From: Leptotrichia sp. OH3620_COT-345
Lineage (GTDB): Bacteria; Fusobacteriota; Fusobacteriia; Fusobacteriales; Leptotrichiaceae
DNA length: 64,000 nt
Assembly: GCF_003932895.1 (NCBI RefSeq)
Contig: NZ_RQYW01000005.1
Coordinates: 83,104 to 147,103, forward strand
Direction: 5' to 3'
Made by a program: the position numbers and the translations under genes. Shown here one piece after another: positions 38,679 through 47,247 of this stretch; position 1 is the stretch's first letter, and each line of letters opens with the position of its first letter. The notes below the pieces were generated by a model. That model ran no database searches. It was not told the DNA's origin and saw nothing but the letters and a program-made list of their open reading frames with translations.

Positions 38679-39947
38679 ATGAGCAGTATGTTGGAAAAAC
38701 GATATAAAGCGATGAACGTATCGGAGCGTTATTGGTGGAAAGTAGTGGCATTATGTTTTGTAGGATGGATTTTAATGTATGCTGACAGAACAATTTTAAA
38801 TCCTGTTATGGGAAAAATAGCAGAGCAATTTAACTTAAGTAATACTCAGTTGGGAGCTCTTAACAGTGTATTTTTCCTGACTTATGCAATAATGCAGATT
38901 CCTTTCGGGATAGCGGGAGATATTATAGGAAGAAGAATTGTAATTACACTTGGATTTATATTATTTGGAGTAGGTACATTTTTAAGCGGAATAGCAAGTG
39001 GAATAGGGATTTTAATGATTTATCGTGCTATAACGGGAATAGGTGAAGGAGCATATTATGGACCTCAGTATGCATTATCAGGAGAGGCGATACCGGCTAA
39101 AAGTTTGACTTTGGGAACAGCTATAATAAATAGCGGTATGGCATTTGGAACTTCGGGAGGATATCTTCTTTCAAGTTATTTAGTTCTTGAAAAGGGAAAT
39201 CACTGGAGTTTACCATTTTTCATTATGTCGGTTCCTACTATTATAATAGGGATAATGTTTATGTTTTTAAAAGAAAGAGTTATAAAGCCAGAAGATGCTG
39301 ACAAAAAGAAAGAAGAAGTCAATAAAGAGGAAACTGTAAAAGCTAAAAAATCCGGATTGTCAGTATTTAAGAATAAAAACTTGTTATGTGCATTCCTGTT
39401 ACTTTTCTGTTCAATTTATGCAAATTTTGTAATACTTACATGGTTACCTAAGTTTTTACAGGCTGAAAGAGGATTTGAAGGGACAAGTGTCGGATTTATA
39501 GCTTCATTGGTTCCATGGGCTTCAGTACCGGGAGCATTGATAATTTCAAGACTGTCAGATAAGCTTAAAAAGACAAAATTGTTTGTTTTCTCTTTAGTTC
39601 CTTTGGCATTAATTTCCACATTCGGAATGGCGTTTGTAACAGATAGGGGATTACTCATATTTATGCTTATATTATACGGATTAACGGGAAAATTGGCATT
39701 GGATCCTATATTAGTAGCGTATGTAACGAAAAATTCTCCTAAAGAAGCCTTGGGAACAGCTTTAAGTGCATACAATTTTATAGGTATGTCGGCAGCGATT
39801 ACAGCACCTATCGTAACAGGATGGATAGCGGATAAGTTCGGTTCAATGCAAGCAGGATTTTATCTTGCAGCAGTTCTTTTACTTGTAGGTATGTTTATAT
39901 TCAGTGCAGCAAGTGAAAGTGGAAGTCAGGAAAGTGTTAAAGCATAG
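38679..39947 (+). CDS. MFS transporter, anion:cation symporter type
   Basis: This 422-residue transporter has twelve predicted helices and a charged central loop (about residues 205-228, rich in Lys and Glu). The loop between helices 2 and 3 reads GDIIGRRIVI, the MFS signature. An Asp-Arg pair in helix 1 (YADRTILNPVM) and GIGEGAYYGPQYAL in helix 4 fit the ACS subfamily, whose members carry organic anions such as tartrate, glucarate or allantoate. The start follows GGAGG at the end of the preceding gene. A substrate in the allantoin/oxalurate group is inferred from the operon only. Confidence 0.87.
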   Translation: MSSMLEKRYKAMNVSERYWWKVVALCFVGWILMYADRTILNPVMGKIAEQFNLSNTQLGALNSVFFLTYAIMQIPFGIAGDIIGRRIVITLGFILFGVGTFLSGIASGIGILMIYRAITGIGEGAYYGPQYALSGEAIPAKSLTLGTAIINSGMAFGTSGGYLLSSYLVLEKGNHWSLPFFIMSVPTIIIGIMFMFLKERVIKPEDADKKKEEVNKEETVKAKKSGLSVFKNKNLLCAFLLLFCSIYANFVILTWLPKFLQAERGFEGTSVGFIASLVPWASVPGALIISRLSDKLKKTKLFVFSLVPLALISTFGMAFVTDRGLLIFMLILYGLTGKLALDPILVAYVTKNSPKEALGTALSAYNFIGMSAAITAPIVTGWIADKFGSMQAGFYLAAVLLLVGMFIFSAASESGSQESVKA

Positions 39948-40008
39948 AAAAAGTTAAAGAAGATTGAAAAGGGATAAAAAATAATATATTTTATATGAGG
40001 TGAGATAA

Positions 40009-41076
40009 ATGAGTGATGTAGTTATAGTATCGCCAAAGGAATTACACAATCTTATTCAAAATAAATTGGAAAAAGCGGGATTGAAATCGGAACATGCAGA
40101 TGAAGTGGCAAGGCATTTGGTATTTGCCGACAGCTGCGGTATTCATTCACATGGGGCTGTCCGTGTAGATTATTATGCTGAAAGAATAGCAAAAAAAGGG
40201 GTTACTATAGAACCGGAAATGTATTTTGAAAAAACGGGACCGAGTACAGGGATTTTCCATGGAGATAATGCAATTGGACAATATGTTGCCAATGAGGCAT
40301 TGAAATATGCCATAGAGATGGCAAAAGAAACGGGAGTATCTGTAGTTGGAGTTTCAAAATTAAGTCATAGTGGAACCATGGCTTACTATTTAGAAGAAAT
40401 TACAGCAAATGACCTTATAGGTATTTCTATCTGTCAATCAGACCCTATGGTAGTACCTTTTGGCGGAAGAGAACCTTATTACGGAACAAATCCTATAGGA
40501 TTTGGAGCACCGTCTGCCGGGAAATTACCTATTATATTTGATATGGCAACTTCCGTTCAGGCATGGGGGAAAATTCTGGATGCCCGTTCAAAAAATCTTG
40601 AAATTCCTGATACATGGGCAGTGGATAGAAGAGGTGTACCTACTACAAATCCTCAAGATGTGGGAGCGTTATTACCTATTTCAGGACCGAAAGGATACGG
40701 TTTGATGATGATGGTAGATATTCTTTCAGGATTAATGTTAGGATTGCCTTTCGGAGGACATGTATCGTCAATGTATGATAAAATGTCTGAAGGAAGAGAT
40801 TTAGGTCACACATTTATAATAATTGATCCTGCGAAATTTATGGACATAAATAAATTTAAAGAAAATATAGCAAAAACCCAGGAAGAACTTCACAATATTC
40901 CTGCAGCTGAAGGATTTAAACAAGTTTATTATCCGGGAGAAACATCTCAACTTACATATGAAAAATATCAGAAAGAAGGAATTCCTGTTGAAAAGGGGAT
41001 ATATGAATATTTAATTAGCGACATAGTCCATTACGATAAATTCGGAGGACAGAGTGCTTTTGCAAGTAAAAAATAA
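40009..41076 (+). CDS. allD: Ureidoglycolate dehydrogenase (malate/lactate dehydrogenase 2 family)
   Basis: AllD oxidises ureidoglycolate to oxalurate with NAD(P). It has 355 residues and follows the E. coli AllD pattern closely: ADSCGIHSHGAVRVDYYAERI, GVSKLSHSGTMAYY (catalytic His region), CQSDPMVVPFGGREPYYGTNP and GPKGYGLMMMVDILSGLMLG. The Ldh_2 fold is shared with malate and lactate dehydrogenases, but the match across the substrate region and the FdrA/DUF1116/DUF2877 neighbours favour ureidoglycolate. The start follows GAGGTGAG. The oxalurate it makes would be the substrate of the upstream carbamoyltransferase proteins. Confidence 0.88.
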   Translation: MSDVVIVSPKELHNLIQNKLEKAGLKSEHADEVARHLVFADSCGIHSHGAVRVDYYAERIAKKGVTIEPEMYFEKTGPSTGIFHGDNAIGQYVANEALKYAIEMAKETGVSVVGVSKLSHSGTMAYYLEEITANDLIGISICQSDPMVVPFGGREPYYGTNPIGFGAPSAGKLPIIFDMATSVQAWGKILDARSKNLEIPDTWAVDRRGVPTTNPQDVGALLPISGPKGYGLMMMVDILSGLMLGLPFGGHVSSMYDKMSEGRDLGHTFIIIDPAKFMDINKFKENIAKTQEELHNIPAAEGFKQVYYPGETSQLTYEKYQKEGIPVEKGIYEYLISDIVHYDKFGGQSAFASKK

Positions 41077-41118
41077 TTATAGTTTACTCCTAAAATATAA
41101 GAAAAGGAGAGATAATAA

Positions 41119-42378
41119 ATGCCTGAAAATAAAAAAATGTTTCATTTGTCATTAACTAATCAGATATTGATAGCTACTTTTGGAGGTATTATATTCGGAG
41201 GTATTGTTGGAGAATGGTCCTCAAATTTAAAGGTGTTTGGAGATATATTTTTAAGACTTATCCAAATGTCTGTTATAATGTTAGTTATGTCTGCCGTTAT
41301 AGTAGCAGTAGGTAGAGGAAACAGCAGTGATACTGGAAAAATGAGTATTCATACTTTTAAATGGATCATATTTTTTACTCTTATTTCGGCTTTTATGGGA
41401 GCGGGACTTGCATATCTCATTCAGCCCGGAACAGGAGTTGCACATATGACTGAAGTAGGTAAAAATGTAACAACTGCGGGTCCGATTCAGGACAGCTCAC
41501 TAAAAGATACAATACTTGCTTTTTTTACGACAAATGTATTTTCAGCTATGGCAAGCAGTGCAATGGTACCATGTATAATATTTTCGCTGTTTTTTGGAAC
41601 AGCAATGTCTCAATATATAAAAGATACAGGAAAAACTATTATTTTAGACTGGGTTACGGCTATTAATGAAATTATAGTTAATATAATAAAAAATGTAATG
41701 AAAATATCACCTATAGGAATATTTTGTCTATTAGCGGATGTGACAGGAAGTAAAGGATTTACAGTAGTAATACCTATGATAAAATTTCTTGGGATATTAA
41801 TTATAGGAGGGATTCTCCAATTAATAATTTATGGTTTTATGACAGCTTTCATATGTAAAGTAAGTCCGTTTAAAATGCCTAAGAAATTTGCCAAAATGTC
41901 TATTATAGCTCTTACAACTACATCAAGTGCCATAACCCTTCCTACAAAAATGGAAGATTCGGTGACAAAATTCGGCGTCAGCAGAAAAGTAGCCGATTTT
42001 ACAGGGCCGATAACAATGTCTATGAATTCATCAGGCTGGGCATTATGTAATGTCACTGCAATATTTTTCATGGCTCAATTTTCAGGAGTACATCTTACAA
42101 CTTATCAGATGGTAATGGCTGTAATACTTTCCTGTTTGATGTGTATGGGTAGTGTTGTTGTACCGGGGGGAGCAATTATAGTTTATACATTTTTAGCAAC
42201 TTCTATGGGGCTACCTCTTGACAGTATAGCTGTTCTTATAGGAATAGACTGGTTCTCAGGAATGTTCAGAACGTTAAATAATGTTGATATAGATGTATAT
42301 GTCGCTATGCTTGTGGCAAATAAAATAAATGAATTTGACAGAGATGTGTATAATGATCTTAAAATTGTAGAATATTAA
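41119..42378 (+). CDS. Dicarboxylate/amino acid:cation symporter (DAACS family)
   Basis: This 419-residue membrane protein belongs to the GltP/DctA/SstT family. Late segments match the family: the serine-rich hairpin TTTSSAITLPTKMED, the helix-7 motif GPITMSMNSSGWALCN (in place of the common NMDG), and the hairpin GGAIIVYTFLAT followed by IDWFSGMFRTLNNVDID. It should import an acidic amino acid or dicarboxylate with Na+ or H+. It is the last gene of the operon and is followed by a terminator at 42552. The changed helix-7 motif may reflect an unusual substrate. It has also been considered as an exporter of oxamate, without direct evidence. Confidence 0.87.
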   Translation: MPENKKMFHLSLTNQILIATFGGIIFGGIVGEWSSNLKVFGDIFLRLIQMSVIMLVMSAVIVAVGRGNSSDTGKMSIHTFKWIIFFTLISAFMGAGLAYLIQPGTGVAHMTEVGKNVTTAGPIQDSSLKDTILAFFTTNVFSAMASSAMVPCIIFSLFFGTAMSQYIKDTGKTIILDWVTAINEIIVNIIKNVMKISPIGIFCLLADVTGSKGFTVVIPMIKFLGILIIGGILQLIIYGFMTAFICKVSPFKMPKKFAKMSIIALTTTSSAITLPTKMEDSVTKFGVSRKVADFTGPITMSMNSSGWALCNVTAIFFMAQFSGVHLTTYQMVMAVILSCLMCMGSVVVPGGAIIVYTFLATSMGLPLDSIAVLIGIDWFSGMFRTLNNVDIDVYVAMLVANKINEFDRDVYNDLKIVEY

Positions 42379-42551
42379 AATTCTATATGGGATTTCTATA
42401 TAAGTATGCAGTAAAAAGTTAATTTTTATTATGTAGAGACTCGATGTCAAGAAAGATAAAATATATAAAAACTTTAAAAATTTAAGCTGTATTAATTTTT
42501 TAATTTTTTGTTTATATATTAAATATAAATTATTTAAAAATACAGATTAAG

Positions 42552-42590
42552 AAAAAACCGCCTTCAGAATATTTTCGGGCGGTTTCTTTT
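42552..42590. terminator. Bidirectional terminator between convergent genes
   Basis: AAACCGCC (42555-42562) pairs with GGCGGTTT (42578-42585) around a 15-base loop, with A-runs before and CTTTTT after. It serves the symporter gene on the plus strand and the YciI gene on the minus strand. Confidence 0.85.
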
Positions 42591-42607
42591 TAAACCTTAT
42601 AAAATAC

Positions 42608-42904
42608 TTATTTAATAAATGTTTCAAATTTTTCTGCATATTTTGCAGGGGTAAATTCAATTATTTCAAAATCTGCAAGTTCATTTATGTAGAAGGGATC
42701 TTCTTTTAAAATAGCTTCCAGTTCTTCTTTTGTAACATTATGAGCTAATATTACACCTCCAACCGGAGGAGTCTGCCTTCCTGAAACAATAAATTTTCCT
42801 GTTTTGTAATATATATCTAAAAAATCCAGATGTGCCGGGCGAAATTTACTTATTTCATCTAATGGTTTTTTATAAGTCAGTATTGCTATAAATATATTTT
42901 TCAT
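42608..42904 (-). CDS. YciI-like protein
   Basis: This is a 98-residue single-domain protein of the YciI/DGPF ferredoxin-like fold. Family features are the early RPAHLDFLDIYY with a conserved His and Asp near residues 25-28, SGRQTPPVGGVILAH in the middle, and the FYINELADFEIIEF segment near the C terminus. The biochemical role of the family is largely unknown; some members cleave halogenated muconolactones. It is the promoter-distal neighbour of gdhA, 37 bases beyond its stop, and probably shares its transcript. Confidence 0.85.
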   Translation of the reverse strand: MKNIFIAILTYKKPLDEISKFRPAHLDFLDIYYKTGKFIVSGRQTPPVGGVILAHNVTKEELEAILKEDPFYINELADFEIIEFTPAKYAEKFETFIK

Positions 42905-42941
42905 AAGTCGACAGTCCTTTCCTTAGAAATATTTTAAAAAA

Positions 42942-44192
42942 TTAAAACCAACCTCTTAACTTCATTGCTTTAGAAATTTTTTCAATACTTTTCATATAAG
43001 AAGCATTTCTTAAATCAACTTTATATTTATCGGCTAAATCCCATACATCTTCAAATGCTTTTGAAAGAAGAGAAGCTTCTTTTTGTTGAACTTCATTAAA
43101 TTCCCAGTAGTATCCTTGTAGATTTTGTACCCATTCAAAATAGGAAACTACAACTCCTCCTGCATTTGCAAGAATATCAGGAACAACAACAATTCCCTTT
43201 TTAAACAGAACTTTGTCAGCTTCAGGAGTAGTAGGCCCGTTAGCTCCTTCTGTAATAACTTTTGCTTTAATTCTGTCGGCATTTTCAGAAGTAATTTGAT
43301 TTTCCAATGCACAAGGTGCTAAAACATCAACTTCCAGTTCAAGAAGTTCTTTATGAGGGATCTCTTTCCCATATCCGTTATTTTTTACAAATCCGTTTGC
43401 TTCCATTTCTTTTATTATTTTTTCCATATCAATTCCGTTTTCATTATAAAATGCAGTATCCACATTGGATATAGCGACAATTTTTGCTCCGTCCTTATGA
43501 GCATAGTAAGCCGTATAGTATCCTACATTTCCAAAGCCTTGTATTGCATAAGTAGAATTTTTAACTTCTTTTCCTAATTTTTTTAACGCTTTTTTAGCAG
43601 CAAGATGAACCCCGTATCCTGTTGCTTCAGTTCTTGCAAGGGAACCTCCAAATTCTAAAGGCTTACCTGTAAATACTCCCGGAGTGGATTTTTTTACAAT
43701 TTCCTCATAGGCATCAACCATCCATGACATAATCTGACCGTTTGTATTTACATCCGGAGCAGGAATGTCAACTTTTTCTCCGATTAATGGAGCAATTGCT
43801 TTTGCATAACCTCTGGAAATTCTTTCCAGTTCTGCTGCAGAGTATTCTTTAGGGTTAATAGTTATTCCTCCTTTACCTCCCCCATAAGGAATACCTGCAA
43901 CGGAACATTTAAAAGTCATCCATGTTGACAATGCTTTTACTTCATCTCTTGTTACATCAGGATGAAATCTTATTCCTCCTTTAAAAGGACCAACTGCATT
44001 ATTATGTTGAGAACGATATCCTGTAAAAGTTTTTACTGTTCCGTTATCCAGTTTTACAGGAAATGAAACTTCCAAAACTCTCATAGGATCTTTTAAAATT
44101 TCATACACAGCAGGGTCTGTGTTTAATTTATCACACGCTGATTTTATCTGTTTCTGTGCAATTTCAAACGGATTTAAAGTTTCTTTTGCCAT
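42942..44192 (-). CDS. gdhA: Glutamate dehydrogenase (NAD(P)-dependent)
   Basis: This enzyme interconverts glutamate and 2-oxoglutarate plus ammonia. It has 416 residues, the small hexameric type. The substrate domain has GPFKGGIRFHPDVTRDEVKALS and the catalytic lysine motif IPYGGGKGGI. APDVNTNGQIMSW follows, and the nucleotide domain has GFGNVGYYTA. ATG 44192 has AGGAGAG upstream; the more upstream start would include that ribosome site in the protein. In a glutamate-fermenting anaerobe it would act mainly in catabolism or ammonia balance. Confidence 0.94.
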   Translation of the reverse strand: MAKETLNPFEIAQKQIKSACDKLNTDPAVYEILKDPMRVLEVSFPVKLDNGTVKTFTGYRSQHNNAVGPFKGGIRFHPDVTRDEVKALSTWMTFKCSVAGIPYGGGKGGITINPKEYSAAELERISRGYAKAIAPLIGEKVDIPAPDVNTNGQIMSWMVDAYEEIVKKSTPGVFTGKPLEFGGSLARTEATGYGVHLAAKKALKKLGKEVKNSTYAIQGFGNVGYYTAYYAHKDGAKIVAISNVDTAFYNENGIDMEKIIKEMEANGFVKNNGYGKEIPHKELLELEVDVLAPCALENQITSENADRIKAKVITEGANGPTTPEADKVLFKKGIVVVPDILANAGGVVVSYFEWVQNLQGYYWEFNEVQQKEASLLSKAFEDVWDLADKYKVDLRNASYMKSIEKISKAMKLRGWF

Positions 44193-44234
44193 TATTCTGA
44201 CTCTCCTTTCAAATTTATTTTCTTCCACATATAA

Positions 44235-44264
44235 TTTATACTACAAAATAATATTAAAATGCAA
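44235..44264 (-). promoter_or_regulatory. Probable promoter for gdhA-yciI
   Basis: On the minus strand TTGCAT (44259-44264) and TATAAA (44235-44240) are 18 bases apart, about 43 bases before the gdhA start. Confidence 0.5.
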
Positions 44265-44904
44265 TATTTTTTATTCAGACATTATGTAAATTTCAGTTGA
44301 AATTTTTTAGAAAAGGATAGAAGGTGAGCATAAATAAAATTTATACTGATTAGTATAGTTTTAATTTAATGCCGATATAATTATAAATAATAAAATTAAA
44401 ATTTTTAACAATAACAATATTTTTTAATAAAAAATATTAAGAAAAAAGTTGAAGTTATAACTATAAACAAAATATGAAAAAAATGGTATTTGAAGAAAAG
44501 ATATAATATTAAAGTATTAGGACAGGACTTATACTTGAATTTGTTTACTTTTTTGTAAGTAAGTAATCTTCAATAAATTAGTTGAAAAATTTTAATTATT
44601 TGCCAGAAAAATTTGATATTTTTAATTTTTTTAATAAAGTTTAATATAATGTTTTACTAAAAATATATTTAAGTTTATCTTAGATAAAATTTTTCAAAAA
44701 CATAAAAATATTACATAAAAAACAACAGGTAATGTCATATTCTCAAGCTGACTTTTTTACTTTTCAATATTAATAATAAAAAGATTAATGAAAAATTCAA
44801 TAATAATATATACTATAAATGACATTTATTAATCATAAATACTTTTTTTTCAGTTAATATTATGATAAAATTATTTATATATTTTTACAGAAGGGATGTT
44901 TTAT
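44265..44904. other. Long AT-rich gap between divergent gdhA and kdsA
   Basis: About 640 bases without a plausible gene on either strand. The only structured element is the palindrome TATACT-GATT-AGTATA at 44342-44357, a possible operator. A TAAAAT box with an upstream TG (44866-44871) lies 34 bases before kdsA, but no -35 is convincing. Confidence 0.4.
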
Positions 44905-45741
44905 ATGCTTATAAATAAAGTAAACGAAGTAAAAATTACTGATAATATTAAAGTAGGAAACGGAAAAATGTTTTTAATAGCCGGTCCATGTGTTATAGAA
45001 TCAGAGGATCTGGTTATGGAAGTAGCTGAAAAAATGAAAGAGATTACTGATAAACTTGGAGTACAGTATGTATTTAAGGCATCGTTTGACAAAGCAAACA
45101 GATCATCTATCTCATCATTTAGAGGTCCGGGAATAGAAAAAGGACTTGAAATTCTTTCAAGAGTCAAAGAAAAGTACGGAGTAGCATTGGCAACTGATAT
45201 TCATGAGCCTTGGCACTGTAAGGAAGCAGCAAAAGTGATAGATCTGCTTCAGATACCTGCTTTTTTATCAAGACAGACGGATCTTCTCATTGCCGCAGGC
45301 GAAACGGGGAAGGCTGTAAATATAAAAAAAGGGCAGTTTTTAGCTCCATGGGATATGAAAAATGTAGTAAAAAAATTTGAAGAAATAGGAAATAAAAATA
45401 TAATGCTTTGTGAAAGAGGTGCAAGTTTTGGATATAATAATTTAGTTGTTGACATGAGAGGACTTCTTGAGATGAGAAAATTCAATTATCCGGTAGTTTT
45501 TGATGCTACACATTCAGTGCAGATACCCGGAGGACAGGGGGAAACTTCAGGAGGAAACAGCACTTATGTTTACCCCCTTGCAAGGGCGGCATTAGCAGTG
45601 GGAGTTGACGGAATATTTGCCGAAGTACATCCCGATCCTTCGATAGCCAAGTCAGATGGTCCTAATATGTTAAAATTAAATGATGTGGAAAATATATTAA
45701 AGCATTTACTGGAATATGACAAAATAACAAAAAAATATTAA
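44905..45741 (+). CDS. kdsA: 3-deoxy-8-phosphooctulonate (KDO-8-P) synthase
   Basis: KdsA condenses phosphoenolpyruvate with arabinose-5-phosphate to make KDO-8-P for the lipopolysaccharide inner core. It has 278 residues. Key segments are [30 protein letters not shown] (the KDO-8-P synthase form), [24 protein letters not shown] and [13 protein letters not shown] Cys in IAGPC at the metal position indicates the metal-dependent class. ATG 44905 is preferred because AGAAGGGA overlaps the ATG at 44896. It is direct evidence for an outer membrane with LPS. Confidence 0.92.
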   Translation: MLINKVNEVKITDNIKVGNGKMFLIAGPCVIESEDLVMEVAEKMKEITDKLGVQYVFKASFDKANRSSISSFRGPGIEKGLEILSRVKEKYGVALATDIHEPWHCKEAAKVIDLLQIPAFLSRQTDLLIAAGETGKAVNIKKGQFLAPWDMKNVVKKFEEIGNKNIMLCERGASFGYNNLVVDMRGLLEMRKFNYPVVFDATHSVQIPGGQGETSGGNSTYVYPLARAALAVGVDGIFAEVHPDPSIAKSDGPNMLKLNDVENILKHLLEYDKITKKY

Positions 45742-45775
45742 AAATTGTAATGTGAAATGAAAAGAAGGAGAAAAG

Positions 45776-47194
45776 ATGAAGTATACGAACTTACTTAATG
45801 GGGAATGGAAAGGATCGGAAAAGGCAATTAAAATATATTCACCTATAAATGGTGAAGAGCTTGGAACGGTTCCGTCAATGACAAGAGAAGAAGTGGATTA
45901 TGCGATGGAAACCGCTAAAATAGCTTTGAATGACTGGAAAAATCTGGCTGTAATTGAAAGAGCTAATTATTTATATAAAGCTGCGGAAATTTTGGAAAGA
46001 GATAAGGAAATAATAGGAGAAATACTTGCAAAAGAAGTATCTAAAGGTATAAAAGCGGCGATAAATGAAGTTACAAGGACAGTGGAGCTTATAAGATATA
46101 CTGCTGAAGAAGGAATGAGAACAGTTGGTGAAATAGTTGAAGGAGGAAGCTTTGAAGTGGTAAGTAAAAAGAAGATAGCTCTTGTCAGAAAAGAACCTAT
46201 GGGCCTTGTACTTGCAATAGCTCCATTTAATTATCCTGTAAACCTTTCAGCTTCTAAAATAGCTCCGGCACTTATAGGAGGAAATGTCGTAATATTTAAA
46301 CCGCCTACTCAGGGTTCAATAAGCGGACTGCTTCTTGTAAAGGCATTTTATGAAGCGGGAATTCCTAAAGGAGTTATAAATACAGTAACAGGAAAAGGAT
46401 CAGAAATAGGAGATTATTTAATTGCCCATCCTATGGTTGACTTTATAAATTTTACAGGGAGTACACCTGTAGGAAAGAAAATAGGAGAAGTGGCAGGGAT
46501 GCGTCCTATAATGCTTGAATTAGGAGGAAAAGACGGAGCAATAGTAATGGATGATGCCGATTTGGAAAAAGCCGCGAAAGATATAGTTAGCGGAGCATTC
46601 AGTTATTCAGGTCAGAGATGTACTGCGATAAAAAGAGTTCTTGTAATGGAAAATGTTGCAGATAAACTTTCAGAGTTGATAACTGAAGAAGTAAAAAAAT
46701 TAAAAGTAGGAGATCCTTTTGATAATGCAGACATAACTCCTTTAATAGATAACAGAGCAGCAGATTTTATAGAAGGGCTTATAACGGATGCCAAGGAAAA
46801 AGGAGCAAAAGCTCTCACAAAATATAAAAGAGAGAAAAATCTTCTATGGCCGGTACTTTTCGATCATGTCACACTTGATATGAGAATAGCGTGGGAAGAG
46901 CCTTTTGGGCCTGTACTGCCTCTTATAAGAATAAAATCAATGGAAGAAGCTATAGAAATATGTAATGGTTCAGAATTCGGGCTTCAAACTTCAGTGTTTA
47001 CAAGGGATATTATAAAAGCATTTCATATTGCGGAAAAACTTGAAGTAGGAACAGTTCAGATAAATAATAAAACTCAAAGAGGTCCGGATAATTTTCCGTT
47101 TTTAGGAATAAAGGGGTCCGGTGTCGGAGTGCAAGGTATAAAGTACAGTATTCAGAGTATGACGAAAGTAAAATCTATAGTAATTGATTTATAA
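45776..47194 (+). CDS. gapN: NADP-dependent non-phosphorylating glyceraldehyde-3-phosphate dehydrogenase
   Basis: GapN oxidises glyceraldehyde-3-phosphate directly to 3-phosphoglycerate, making NADPH and skipping one ATP. It has 472 residues of the aldehyde dehydrogenase superfamily. The catalytic Cys282 is in SGQRCTA and the general base Glu248 is in MLELGGKD. The coenzyme region is APFNYPVNL..GNVVIFKPPTQG, and NFTGSTPVG is present. RYTAEEGMR and LLWPVLFDHVTLDMRIAWEEPFGPV (shown as LDMRIAWEEPFGPV) match GapN better than generic aldehyde dehydrogenases. The start follows AAGGAG, 35 bases after kdsA. Confidence 0.9.
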   Translation: MKYTNLLNGEWKGSEKAIKIYSPINGEELGTVPSMTREEVDYAMETAKIALNDWKNLAVIERANYLYKAAEILERDKEIIGEILAKEVSKGIKAAINEVTRTVELIRYTAEEGMRTVGEIVEGGSFEVVSKKKIALVRKEPMGLVLAIAPFNYPVNLSASKIAPALIGGNVVIFKPPTQGSISGLLLVKAFYEAGIPKGVINTVTGKGSEIGDYLIAHPMVDFINFTGSTPVGKKIGEVAGMRPIMLELGGKDGAIVMDDADLEKAAKDIVSGAFSYSGQRCTAIKRVLVMENVADKLSELITEEVKKLKVGDPFDNADITPLIDNRAADFIEGLITDAKEKGAKALTKYKREKNLLWPVLFDHVTLDMRIAWEEPFGPVLPLIRIKSMEEAIEICNGSEFGLQTSVFTRDIIKAFHIAEKLEVGTVQINNKTQRGPDNFPFLGIKGSGVGVQGIKYSIQSMTKVKSIVIDL

Positions 47195-47247
47195 TGTGTT
47201 GTTTAATGCAGAATAAAAAATTATAATAAAAACAGGAGGAGAGTATT

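Noticed and set aside
40502..40705. 67-codon plus-strand frame inside allD
   Set aside because: Out-of-frame shadow; allD is continuous with all motifs.
44342..44357. Palindrome TATACTGATTAGTATA as a firm operator
   Set aside because: It lies far from both gene starts and such AT-rich palindromes are frequent by chance here, so it is only mentioned in the gap entry.
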